Source: Botryococcus braunii (Eukaryota; Chlorophyta; Trebouxiophyceae). From it: a stretch of 64,000 nucleotides of DNA. This document shows, piece after piece, positions 51,976 to 63,850 of this stretch. Where the stretch lies: the NCBI GenBank assembly GCA_002005505.1, contig KV908575.1, forward strand, positions 94,053 through 158,052, read 5' to 3'. The notes under the pieces were generated by a model that was not told the DNA's origin, searched no databases, and saw only the letters and a program-made list of their open reading frames with translations. The position numbers and the translations under genes are program-made. Numbering within the stretch: position 1 is the stretch's first letter; the number at the start of each line of letters is the position of its first letter.

Positions 51976-52920
51976 TGTTGTAAGATGGGCCCTCTTGGGG
52001 CTCAGTGGAGAATTTCTAAGTTGGAAAATTCCCACTGTGATTGTGTGTATTTGTGAAGTGACGTGACTGGTGCAAACATAATGGTCACTAACCTGAGTCA
52101 GGTGTCACTCATGAGACATATATTGAGGTACGTGGTACCTGTAAACCCTATCTTAGTGTTTATAGCGTTGTTTACGGACTGATTCGGATGATTCGGACAC
52201 TGGGTAAGGTGCTAGCGGGTAGATTCGGGCAAGTAAGTCCAAATGGTGTTGTATCCGGACCATCTTAGGCACCTACTGCTACCTTAGTGTTCGTTCCAGA
52301 CTCTGAGTAGTCCTACGGACGTCATTTGCATGGATCGAGTCGTTAAGGCCATTCGAGGGCTGGTCGGATGCGGTAATCCGTCTTAGCGATCAGTACTTTT
52401 GACGATCCTTGAATGGTACTACGGGATTCGCACGGATAGCGGGACATTCCGCATGAGTTGCGTGCATAAAGTGCTTGACGGTGACGGCTAAGGGAGGCAA
52501 ATTATGTAAGTCCTCCTGCTTCAGTATTTAAGGGATAGTATGACAGACTTTCTGGTAGATCTGTTGGTTCGCAGACTCCAGTACTTGAGCAGTCGTCCTT
52601 GTTTGGTACGACTGATCCATGTGTGGTACTGTTCCCTGCATAGACTGCTAAGACTGCAGCTTATTGCAGGTATCCCTTGATTAGTTGTTCCTTAGTTAGA
52701 GCAGTTACGCTTTAGTGCACTTGCATTGTAAATATGTCTGTTGTTTCGCAGACTCCAGTACTTGAGCAGTCGTCCTTGTTTGATACGACTGATCCATGTG
52801 TGGTACTGTTCCCTGCATAGACTGCTAAGACTGCAGCTTATTGCAGGGATGAAGAAGCTGGGTTGAAATGAAGGCGGCAATGGACGAAGGGGTGAGACAA
52901 CGGCAGCCGATTTTCTCACA
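51976..52920 (+). mobile_element. 3' LTR of element F, intron-containing form (945 bp)
   Basis: TGTTGTAAGATGG...TTCTCACA. Leader copies 52560-52669 and 52737-52846 (110 nt). The first is followed by CAG|GTATCC and the second by CAG|GGATGA. Predicted intron 52670-52846 (177 nt). TGTAA at 52727-52731. TATTTAAGG lies about 35 nt upstream of copy 1. The 5' LTR of F lacks exactly these 177 nt. Confidence 0.88.
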
Positions 52921-53700
52921 AAATGCAGTTGACCAAGCACTACAAAGGCCATTATATTCAACTTTGGCTTTAACACCATGACTATCAATTGCTCACTGTC
53001 TAACCTAATGCATAGTATACGTACGTATGCGTGTAATACTTCTCGAACATATGCCCATGCCTATTAAGTACTATTGCAACTAACATTACATACATCACAA
53101 AACAACATGAGGAGTATCATCAAGTTTATGATTAACAACTATATCCCATAGTTTCCCATATCACCTTATTGACATCTTCTATGGAATGACGATGGTTGTG
53201 TGATTACACAACATGATTAACATATCTTAAAATTAAGAGTTGCAGTAAGTGGGCCAACACAATATGAACCAATTCACCCATGACATCGCTATGATTATCC
53301 ATATCATTCATAGATTAACTGTATATGAATCATGGTTCATATCCAACAATAAGCAGCAATCGTGGTGTTTACCTTGGCTCTTTGACGTAGGCTGTGGTGG
53401 GAGACGTTGCAGTCCTCCGTACCTGGGAATACAGGTAACTCACACCCTACCTAGTATAGAAGCATGTCATATGCATATGGATCTTGTTTGTTTACAAAAT
53501 GACATCAGTAAACGTTGTTTCCATCACAAAGCCTCCAGCCCAAGCAAATCTGTTCGACTGGCCAGGGGCGGGCGCCTTAAAGCGGCAGACCGTACCAGGC
53601 AACTGAGGCAGTACTAGCTTCCTCCACGTCAATCGGTTGTACGGGCTAGGAAGCTTTGCAAATTCCTACAAATAAGCTCACGAACAACTATTGCCGTGAC
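52921..53700. other. AT-rich host flank of element F, nothing recognised
   Basis: First bases AAATG are the expected right TSD of F; the left copy is out of the window. No coding similarity seen; ORFs here are short. Confidence 0.5.
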
Positions 53701-53707
53701 ACTGGGT

Positions 53708-54020
53708 GCTGGAAGATGGCGAAGCTGTCTGTCCCGCTGAAAGATTGGCCAAACAATGAACCAATACAGTGTGTTCAGAAACACAGGATTCAGTGTTTAA
53801 AAACACTGGAAATTCCGTAAGTGCTGGATGCAAGAAAGGGGTGAAGCTGCCAGTCCCTCTGAAAGACTAGCCGAGCTGAGGCAAATCTGAGGGAAAAAAT
53901 GTAAAAGCAATACTATGTGTTAAGAAACACAGGATTAAGTGTTGAAAAACACTGCAAATCCCGCAAATGCTGGACGCTAGAAGTGGCGAAGGTGCCAGCT
54001 GCAGCCCCTCTTCTTCTTCT
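53708..54020 (+). repeat. imperfect tandem repeat, about 115-146 bp units
   Basis: Three units start with GCTGGA at 53708, 53823 and 53969. Each has a GGCGAAG/GGTGAAG...CTGAAAGA block and AAACACAGGATT(C/A)AGTGTT followed by AAAACACTG. The third unit is partial. Confidence 0.65.
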
Positions 54021-56171
54021 TCATAGCTGTGCTCTTTGCATTATGTGGTTTGCTCTTCCTCCTAAGATATAACTTTCACAGTTCTTCTTCCAAGGAATCG
54101 GAGTGATTTCTTGTGATGGAAGTTTTACTGTATAAGGGGCGCATGGGGGGGGGGGGATTTTTTTTTGGGGGGGGGGGGGGGGAAGTGCTTCACTTTTTAT
54201 TCCAACGGGATCCTGTGAGTTTGGATCACATAAGAGGAAGGCAAATCCCCCTAATTTTGGTATGCGGTTAGAATAGGCTTCACTCTTAATTCTAAATCCC
54301 CCGCACCATGCCCAAGCAGATCCATCCCCCAACCCTAAACTCGCACATGAACCCCTCATTAGGGAGCCGCGCAGCCAGCTGCCGCCCCACTGCCCCAGCA
54401 ATCGCGAAGCTCACCCGCCGGTGCGTAGAGAACCACAGGAGGTCCTCATGCGCTACGGCGGTCCTCATGCGCAGTAAACCCTAAGTTTCCGTCACGTCTT
54501 GGTCCGCCCTTAGTAAGCCTTACTTAGGGTTTACTGCTAGTCCCTTGGGAATCTGCGTTGCTTCACTTCTTATTGCACAGTGGCCTTGATAGGGGTTGGG
54601 ACGGGCCCCACTGCACCCAAACCCTGCACGAATGACGTCAGAAATGTCCGCACTATTGGGCCCAACAGCCCCTGGGCCAACTGGATATAGCGGTTACAGA
54701 AACCAAGGACGGGCTTTGCTCCTAACTCGCCCTCTTGTGGCTCGTGACGCAGCTGGAACATTGCTGGTGCCATGATTAAATGTCCAAACAGTGAACATTG
54801 AGTCCACGAAATTGCCCGAGCAACTGTTTTATATATTGGTACGTGCACAGCTTTGGGAGGTAATCCCGTAAACAGTTGAAGGGAGGAAGGAAGGAAGGAA
54901 GGAAGGAAGGCCATACAGCAAGTCTTTCCCACTGTCGCTACAGGCGACCCTCCCATGTGCGGAATGATGATCACATGTATACAGGTGATTGATGTACAAC
55001 AAGCGCGTTCAAAAGTGGAGGAAGCGAGCTCTCAATCGAGCTGCGGGGAGCGTCGCTTGTTAGTCGGCTGCTGTGAAGGGTGGTTATATGATCAGGAAAA
55101 TTGCATTGGATATTTGATTAGTTTTTCTCTCAATTTTTGGGCCATTTCATCTCGTAGCTGGCAGAATTTCTTGTGAGAAAATCTTTTTTCACTTTCAGAT
55201 GCTATCGATGATGAGGATCCACGTAGTCGCAGAACAATGCAGTCCATTTCAAGGATCGGGAATGACACGTTGCCGGATTTGTCCAGTTTAAAAGTCTAGT
55301 TGACCAAACGAAGCTGAACTGCAGGGACTTGCGCATGAACAACACCATGGCGCTGCTGACGGTATGAGGTCTTCATAGTTTGGTGACTGACAAAGTTCTA
55401 AAGGACTTGCGGCAAGTCCCTTTAACTTCCCTGCCGTGCTTACCGGAAAACTCGTGGCGACGCAGATGCGGCGTTTTGATTAATCGTCGGTGAGCTCAAT
55501 TTCTTCAGCTATCCAATAACTCAAAGATACCTATGATACGCAGAGGTTTGTATTTTTGTGTCTCTGCCCGGCGGTCGCTGTCAGTTGCGTATTGTGGTGT
55601 TTCTTCGAACGCACCGGTGCGAACCGGTGGTTCTAGTGATGTACAAGAACATGCATGCATTCCATGTTATCCCACTAAATATGCCCTATTGTATGTTGAC
55701 CATCCGCCGTTTGCATGAATCTTGAGCTAAGCAGATTTTAGGGTCCGGATCTAGCTTAGAGGAAGCAACCGAGTTTGACCTGCGAAAACCAAAGTTCTTA
55801 ATATGTTCTATATCGTTTCTCCACCCTTGCAAGAATACGATAGAGTTATAACAGAATGTTTTGGTTCATACTTATGATGCGCACAAAGCGAAGGAATCGG
55901 GACAAGCTGAGTTACATTAAGGTCAAGGTAACCTTGCAAATAAACTTATTATGGACTGCCTATTTATATCACTTATTGTGTGCCAATGCACATGTAAGGG
56001 TCAAGGCAGATGGAACGTGCAACCCTAGTTGACCGCACTGAAGAGCATAACATGCCGCTGAAGCAATATGTGTCCATCGGGCAAGCATTGCAAGCCCTTT
56101 GACTGATTTAAATATTTGGGGCATGGTCGCAGGAAACGGGCGAAGGGATTCTGCGCAAGAAAGTCGCGGCA
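54021..56171. other. host DNA without recognised gene
   Basis: Contains G-runs at about 54146-54182, an inverted repeat at 54471-54537, and a (GGAA)n stretch near 54882-54910. ORFs up to 134 codons on the minus strand (54974-54570) lack recognisable motifs. Confidence 0.5.
54471..54537. repeat. 16-bp perfect inverted repeat with 35-nt loop, telomere-like core
   Basis: GCAGTAAACCCTAAGT at 54471-54486 and its exact reverse complement ACTTAGGGTTTACTGC at 54522-54537. The arms include AAACCCTAA/TTAGGGTTT, the plant-type telomere unit, once each. Confidence 0.75.
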
Positions 56172-56231
56172 ATGAGAGGCCGCTCAGCTTATCTTCATGT
56201 TGTACTGGTTTGCACGTTAGCGGTCCAGCTG
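56172..56231 (+). CDS. candidate first exon with signal peptide of a secreted protein
   Basis: ATG 56172: MRGRSAYLHVVLVCTLAVQL, a basic start followed by a hydrophobic core of about 13 residues. It is then followed by a possible donor CTG|GTAATC at 56232. It lies on the same strand as, and 1.3 kb upstream of, Cys- and Pro-rich exon candidates, so it may be the secretion signal of that protein. Linking the exons is inference; a longer exon reading on through ITCQV is also possible. Confidence 0.4.
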
Positions 56232-56316
56232 GTAATCACTTGTCAAGTCCTCGCTTGTCGCCCTCCCTTATTGCTTTGGTATCTGTTCCAGACGCTGTGG
56301 GGTTTACTGGATGCCC

Positions 56317-56342
56317 TCCCCCCCCCGGGGGGGGGGGGGGGG
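56317..56342. repeat. C-run followed by G-run
   Basis: About ten C followed by about sixteen G; can fold back on itself and also form G-quadruplex. Confidence 0.8.
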
Positions 56343-56803
56343 TTTCAAATACAAACTCCGAGCATGTACGACAGCACTGCCATTGTGTGACTGTGTGTGA
56401 AATGATGCACTTGCTGCACACCTGACGGTGCTGGCTGACTGACTGACGTTGTAGACTTGCGAGCGACTTGGGGTCGGTTAGTCCAGTGAACCTGTCGGAG
56501 CAACTTGGGATGGTTCGTTGAATCTTTTCAAGAACTCCCTCAAAGTCTTCAATGGCTAAAGTAATGATAGTACTCGACTGAACGTAGTTCGAAGATATGA
56601 CTGTGCCCCGCTCCATGAAGGCTTTGATTAATCTCAAATGAGTCATACATCATGCCTGGCAGCCCTTTATCACTTATCTCACAGATCAAAAGAGTTAGTA
56701 TGATTAAATTATGGATATGTGGAAATCTATCGTTTAGGGTACAAGGTAACAATAAGTGCTTCATGTGACAGTGCAGGACACCGGAGGAATAGCAATGCGA
56801 ATG

Positions 56804-56930
<127 letters not shown>

Positions 56931-57506
56931 CGCCTGCTCCCATGTTCACGCTCGCATGCCGGCATTACCTGTGTTGTCACTCCCCATCCTTTCTCCAATA
57001 CTGATTGTTCCTCACTCCACCTACGCCCCCGCCCCCAACCAAAAAAAAAAAGGGAACTCCCAAAAAGTTGAGGTAAGAAAGGAGACAAGTGAAAGCTGGA
57101 TGTAAAGGACACAATGCCACATGGTGGGCATACATCTTTCAACTGTTTGCGATTGAAACTGTCCAGACTTGTGGGGTCTGAGAAATAATGTTCAGGCGCA
57201 TGAAAAGACAGATGACAATTGGGCAGGAAGTTGAGGGAGCCGACCGTCAACAGCGGACACTTACCAGGGGCTGGTGGGAGCATTTTTTAAACGAGTCAGG
57301 GCTGGACTCCCAGACTTTCTGGCCCCTGGCTTGAAACGCCAAAGAGCATGCATGAGTTGGGCTGAGGGGGGGCTTTCACTGGTGGGGTTCCCAGGAAGTC
57401 AGGCCTGCACATGCTGATCGAGCCCTGCCAGGGTATGAGGCGGCACACTCTCCGGTCTGGCGTCGGAGACTAACTCAATTGGACTTACCCCCATCGCCTC
57501 CTTCAG

Positions 57507-57715
57507 ATCCCACGATTGATTCCCCGCCTCCGCCGCCTCCGCAGCCTCCTCAAGTTTGTGATGACCTGGGGACTGGCTGCGCCAACTGCAACGCGCAATG
57601 CTTTGATGCTTTCGGTTGCCCCGACAATCCGAATGTGCCAAACTGTGAATTTGTTGGAGTGACATGCTGCGTAAATGTAGTTCTCCCTGAGGCTTGCCCA
57701 ACAGGCGGGTTCACG
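57507..57715 (+). CDS. candidate exon: Pro-rich linker plus Cys-rich domain
   Basis: Acceptor CTCCTTCAG before 57507 and donor ACG|GTAAGG at 57716. It encodes SPPPPPPQPPQVCDDLGTGC, then a compact domain with nine further Cys (CANCNAQC, CPDNPNVPNC, VTCCVN, EACP). Such short P-run linkers followed by disulphide-rich domains are typical of algal cell-wall or extracellular-matrix glycoproteins, where the Pro would be hydroxylated and glycosylated. The domain is not one I can name. The phase does not join directly to the next candidate exon, so another exon or a different junction must exist. Confidence 0.5.
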
Positions 57716-58060
57716 GTAAGGGACCTTCCTTGAGCTACTGTAAATTATGAAGAGGGATTGTGTAGATGGCCTGTAACCCAGCAAGACGAAACTGCCTTAC
57801 AATGTTAGCAAAAATGGACAATTCTCTGCTGGGGGTTTGGGCAGAGGGAACTGGAAAAGGATAAGGGGGGGGGGGGGGCTCTGGGGCAAGTGCACCTCAG
57901 CCTGCACCTAATCTCCACCACTGACCAGAAAAGGGAAACCCCCCAAAAGAGGCACGTTGACGATTTTATGCTCAAAGCTAGTAACCTAATTAGTCTGCTT
58001 CTTGGTGATGCAGACTGCAGTAAGCTCAACATTGGCAGAACGTGTTTTTCCCTCTGTCAG

Positions 58061-58197
58061 GCTGCTTTGTAGTAGGGTGTCGCAAGATTGTTGATGATGC
58101 AGACCTCTGTCTGATATTGCGTGGGGTTCTGTGTCCCGACACGCATACCAGGATTGACACTGCATGCAAATTGGTGACTGCATTCGATACTTGCAAG
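58061..58197 (+). CDS. candidate exon: Cys-rich segment
   Basis: Acceptor CCCTCTGTCAG before 58061 and donor CAAG|GTGTGG after 58197. It encodes GCFVVGCRKIVDDADLCLIL...TACKLVTAFDTCK with six Cys. It probably belongs to the same extracellular protein as the exon at 57507. The open frame also continues to 58287. Confidence 0.4.
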
Positions 58198-58638
58198 GTG
58201 TGGAGGCAAAGAGGTAGGCCAGTGTCAACAAAATGCAACAAGCGAGCCGGACACATGCCACTTGAAGCCATCCTCAGAGCCATCTAACAACTCCTAAAAG
58301 TACTGACAAGCTTGTACTGGATGGCCCCGATCTCCAGAAGGTCTCAGCATGCTGGGACGCGGATAGAAGGCCTTCAGGGCTTCCGGGTTATCCCTCACCA
58401 TTTCCCCTTGCTTGTCCTCTCTTTGTCGTTCGCGTGCCCTCGGGGAAAGAGACCATCTCCAACAAGGAGTTCTTTGTCTATTCCATTGCTCCACATATCT
58501 TCCAAGGGCGTTGGAGCTTGCCCTGACCTGTGGGGGGATGTGACATTGTGCGGGGGGGTGAACCCCGTGTCCCCTTGTCGGTGTTACCCCTACCATCCCC
58601 TCTTCGCAGCAATTTCTTGATCAATCTGAGTCATGCAG

Positions 58639-59186
58639 GTTTGCCTGCCAGTTACTCCATCTCCACCTCCACCACCAACCGAAATTCCGAGCCCACCGCC
58701 ACCACCGACCGTAATTCCCAGCCCGCCGCCACCACCGACAGTGATTCCCAGCCCGCCGCCACCACCGACCGTAATTCCCAGCCGCCGCCACCACCGACCG
58801 TAATTCCCAGCCCGCCGCCACCACCGACCGTAATTCCCAGCCCGCCGCCACCGCCGACCGTAATTCCCAGCCCGCCGCCACCGCCGACCGTAATTCCCAG
58901 CCCGCCACCACCGCCAACCACGATCCCCAGCCCGCCTCCACCTACCAGCCCCCCCCCACCGCCGACCACAATTCCCAGCCCGCCCCCACCGCCGACCACA
59001 ACTCCCAGCCCACCCCCACGTCCACCCCCACCTCCACCGATTGTGTTCTCTCCTCCACCGCCGCCGCCTCCGCCAGTGCCAGTCCCTCCTCCCCCGCCGC
59101 CACCCCCCGGCCAAGTTTGTGCTGGCATCCTTGGGGTGTGCCCCACACCCCTCAGGTCCCCTGTGGCCGGGGCATGGAGCAGATGA
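58639..59186 (+). CDS. candidate exon: (PPPPPTVIPS)n hydroxyproline-rich linker
   Basis: Acceptor CATGCAG before 58639; reads VCLPVTPSPPPPPTEIPS, then about nine 30-bp units coding PPPPPTVIPS/TTIPS, then (P)n with RPPPPPPIVFS, ending PPPPGQVCAGILGVC, which resembles the start of the 57507 Cys domain (PPQVCDDLGTGC). One repeat near 58783 lacks one C, which shifts the frame between the first part and the rest. This is either a real break or a sequence error in a repeat. Extensin-like SPPPPP linkers mark it as a rod-like wall or matrix protein. Confidence 0.5.
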
Positions 59187-59689
59187 GTAGATGGGGATGC
59201 AAGGAGTGAAGGACCCGTTCTTCAGCTGGAGTCGTTTCTCCTTCCACATACACGTTTTCCTTGCTTGTGTGAGGAATCTGCCAATCAACTGATTGACAAA
59301 CTATGTCACGATTTGGATTTTACGAGTTAAGTGGTCAGAGAGCAGAAGCAAACCTCGCAGGTTGGTGAAACAAGCTGCTTCAGATGACTGTCAACATTTC
59401 AGAGAGGTCACTAGTTTTGCCTTTTCTGCTACATCAACACGTGACGCGGCATTTATTGAGATGTCATGGAAGGACATGTTGTAAAGCTCGGCCCCCTTCT
59501 TCACACAGTGTGCCCCCCCCCCCAAAATAAAAAACACACACGCACACACACACACACACACAGATAGGGATGCAGGAGGGGGGGGGGGGAGAAGGTTGCT
59601 TGTGGGACAGGGCTGACGAGGTTTGGGTGGGAGTTTGGCACAGTGCGTGGTATATGGAATCTACCAAGTGCTTACCTTCCCTCTGCGAG

Positions 59690-59794
59690 TCTTCCAGAAC
59701 ATCATCAACTGGAAGATCAGCTTCTGGAACTCTGTCTTCAACTTCTTCAATGGGTTCGGATAAGGAACAGGCAGATGGACGCAGCCAGCTCTGG
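59690..59794 (+). CDS. possible Ser/Thr-rich exon
   Basis: After TGCGAG, 35 codons in one frame: SSRTSSTGRSASGTLSSTSS... QLW, ended by donor TGG|GTACGT. Could be a further exon of the same gene. Evidence is only splice-site-like borders and biased composition. Confidence 0.25.
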
Positions 59795-59965
59795 GTACGT
59801 ACCTTCTGCCTGCCCTTCCTGGTCATCCCGCCTTCCCAAATAAGGCTCGAGTGCCCATGATGCTGACCATTCCCATCAAGCTCATTGTTGGAAACTCAAC
59901 TGGAGGCTGGAGCGTGTTTTGCACCCCTCCCCTTGGCCACACCCCCCCCCCACTCCCTGCGGACA

Positions 59966-60300
<335 letters not shown>

Positions 60301-63227
60301 GCGCGCGAGGTGTAACTCACGATCTAGCATGGGAGTTTCTGTACGACCAATGAATGTTGAGTTATCGATCTCATCAACGTGGGTATGTATTGCGTGGGAT
60401 GTCTGCGTTGTTTGGAAAAGTTCTTTTGTTGTGGCACCCTGCCTTCCACTAAGGTAGAGTGGGTTTTGTCAAACTCTCAAATCGCAAATCGCGAGAGAAT
60501 CGCAACTCTCAAGTTGCTCATCAGTGTTCGTGCAGGCTCTCCACAGACCCAGGCAGGCGGAATTTTGACTTTTGAGTGCTCTGCTGCTGCCTTCACTCTG
60601 TGCCTCCATGCCAGTACTCCATCAGTCCCGTTGATGTGGATGCTGCCAAAGAGACAGAGGCTGAAAGGGGGGGGGGGGGGGGCACCTCACTTCCCACTCT
60701 TGCCCCCACTGCTAGTGCTGCTGCCTCTACTCCAGACACTCTGCAAATTGGTAAGCGTAGCTGCACATGCGTGTGTGTTAATTTGACATTCAGGTCTGTC
60801 AGTAGTGCAAGTGCTGCTAAACATTTGAGTGCCGCACTGCAACTTTCAAAGCAAAGCTTCGTGGTAGGAGCAGCGAGACTGTTTCCGGTAGGAACGTCTC
60901 ATTGCCCACTGCAGGAAGTTCCCGAAACATGGGACTTCCCTAAGTGACCGAGGCAGAGTGTTTAGTTTTCTCTATGGGGGCTTGAGACTGATGTTGCGGA
61001 CTGTCCGCCAGTCCGCCATGTTGCTGACTGTCCGCCACCGGGTGGGAGTTCCCCTGTAGATTGCCTGTACATAACACTGTTCTGTGATCCTAGCTGTTAC
61101 TGTCATCAACATTTTGTTAGACAGGTTGTTTAGTTGCGGGTTGGGCTTCCCTTTCGCATTTGTTTGCAGGACTGAGTATCAGCATACCTTCTCGTATTTG
61201 TAGAAGGTTGCTCCTCGTCTACCCTGTTGCAGCCAAGTCTCATAGATCGGTAACATGTAAACCATAATGTGTATGCTGATTGTGTTGATAGATTGCACTG
61301 CACTTTCTGGAACCCCTGGGAGCCCCTCTTCATTTAATTCATCGGATACTGTCATAAGGGCCGCTGTTGACCCCACCAATTATTATATGCATTATGGCCT
61401 TTCAGATTACAGCCAGCGTGGAGCTATTATCTTTGGTTCAGGAATTTCGAGAGAAGAATGCTATTCCTGTTCTGCACTCCTACTCACCGTGGCTAGTTTT
61501 AACATGATGCAATATATTCGTGTCTTCATTTTGTATGCCAGATTGAGTAAAGGGTCCAAGCCATTTTGGCAGGGTGCGTCCGTGAACTTGGGATGGGGAA
61601 GGATTTGCAAAGTAATAGAGGCCAGCGCGCTACCTGAGCACTCTTTTGAGTGGATCTTGTTCCTCTGCACATGAAATTATGGACCGCTGTTCAGTATTAA
61701 AACTTTCGTGGTGAACGCATAGGTAGACGTTGGTGGAAGTCCAGAGCGCAGCAGGGGGGTGGGAGTACAGCGGTGGGCACAGCGGTGGGAATAAGCATTC
61801 TCTCTTTCAGAGGCAGGGTGCTTAAACAGAGATGGGAAGGTGAGGAGAGTGAGGCAGGTGTGTGATCACGGTTTTCAAACCATAATTTAGGTCATTACCC
61901 AGCTAGCCTTAGCGGGGCATGTGCATCGTAAGACACTTGGAGATTGCCAGTGCTGACTGATGGGAGTGTGCTGTCACTCAGCCTCACTCCTCTCAGGGGC
62001 GTGCACTATCAGACGACATGTAAAAGCTCTCAGGTGATGGTGTGGAATGGAACTTCCCAGAGACGATAGATTACGTCGTGTACGCGTGTTAGTCTGGATT
62101 TGGTTTTGTCTGCGCAGGCCCTTGTACGCCCTGTGAAGGCCTCGTGCTCGTCTGTTGTTGCATTAAGAATAAAATATCGAATAAGCTTGGCACTTTAAAA
62201 TGCTTTCATTGCCGCCGCTCTTCTGTAAATAAGTACAGGAATCAGCGCAGAGCCTGTCGGTCATGAGGGACAGAAGCTGTGTCTGTCACCACTGCAGATG
62301 TAGAGGAGCTTCGAGTGTGGTGTGAAGGAGACTTTAATTACGTTAGAACAGTCATGAGGTTCAGTCCGCAAGTGCAAGGACTTAGAAATGGATGAGGCAA
62401 TGTGTCTGAGCCTACCAATAGGTTCATATAAATGCCAACTCCAAGGAGCCAAGGAAATTCCCAGCATTAGCTTTTTAGCGCATTCATTCATTTGTGACAG
62501 TTTCTTCCAATACTTCCATAACTGTCTGCAGGTTGTCAACAGAAAGAGCGCTCTTGTTCAGGGTGAAGAGAAGGTATCTTTCAACATGGAGGCCTCTGGC
62601 AGGAACCCCCGACCTCTGCCCTCATCTTGAGGAAAACTTGTCCCAACCCTGGACAGGTTTTGGTCCAAGTCCGATGTCCAATATTGAGCAGTCGTCTATG
62701 GCCACTACAGCTGGTCAGAAAGGTGTACACACATTCGAGACCCAGCGCGAACCATGCTATTGCGTTTTGAAGTCTACTCCTGTGAATCTGCCCTTGTTTG
62801 CGCATTTCTGGGACAACTGTGCCGCCTTTCAACAAAGTTCATATCCCTGCGCACTTCGTTAGTTGTTTGAGAATATCAAAAATGGTGCAAAGCCTCTTAC
62901 CTTATGGTGCAAATGGTGCAAAGCCTCTTACCTTATGGTGCAAAGCCTCAAAGCCTTGGTGAGCGTATGTCCTGTCTGCAATAGCAGCTGTAGCAAACAA
63001 AGGCGATGGGGTACTTTGACTTATATTTGGGCTGGCTTAAAGCGGGTGCTTCAAATGTGTAACTTGGAAGATGCAAAGTCCTCGTCCTGCTCCGTCCTAC
63101 ACGTCTGTGCCGTCAATTCTCATGGCTTCTCCTGTTCAAATTCTAAGAATTTGATGAAATACCTGGCTCCTGTGTGCATGCACATGGATAGGAGTGCAGA
63201 AGAGCGCGGGGGGCGGGCGCGCGCGCG

Positions 63228-63228
<1 letters not shown>
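60301..63228. other. host DNA downstream of the Pro-rich exons, no firm gene
   Basis: Possible donor ATTG|GTAAGC at 60751 after an Ala/Thr/Pro-rich stretch, and an open stretch near 61290-61430 (PGSPSSFNSSDTVIRAAVDP). A 34-bp near-repeat TGGTGCAAAGCCTCTTACCT occurs twice at 62883-62940. None is strong enough to call a coding exon. Confidence 0.4.
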
Positions 63229-63306
<78 letters not shown>

Positions 63307-63329
63307 GAGAGAGAGAGAGAGGGGGGGGG
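63229..63329. repeat. (CA)n, (GA)n and G-run microsatellite
   Basis: About 38 CA units, then about 8 GA units, then nine G, preceded by GGCGGGCGCGCGCGC. Confidence 0.95.
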
Positions 63330-63615
63330 TACTCGCACACCTTGCGGCGTGGATTGCACACCTGACCTCAGATCGAAGCGTGATGGAGGGCTTTAAATCG
63401 AGTGGCAAGCATCATATTCATCAGAAACAAGTCAAAAACATGCGTCAATACTGTGCTATATGATGAAAGTCGGGTTGGTTACTAACTGGGGCAAGGCTTT
63501 GCTGAGGAGAAGTGCATTCTGCATGGAGTATCATTGACTGAAGTTCGTATTTCGGTTTTGTTCTGCAAAACCGTAGGCCCCTCTACCCCTGCCCTCTCGC
63601 TCTCTCGCACGTGTG

Positions 63616-63850
<235 letters not shown>

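Noticed and set aside
54570..54974. 134-codon minus-strand ORF in host DNA
   Set aside because: Runs over a GGAA repeat, no motif recognised, no splice or promoter support.
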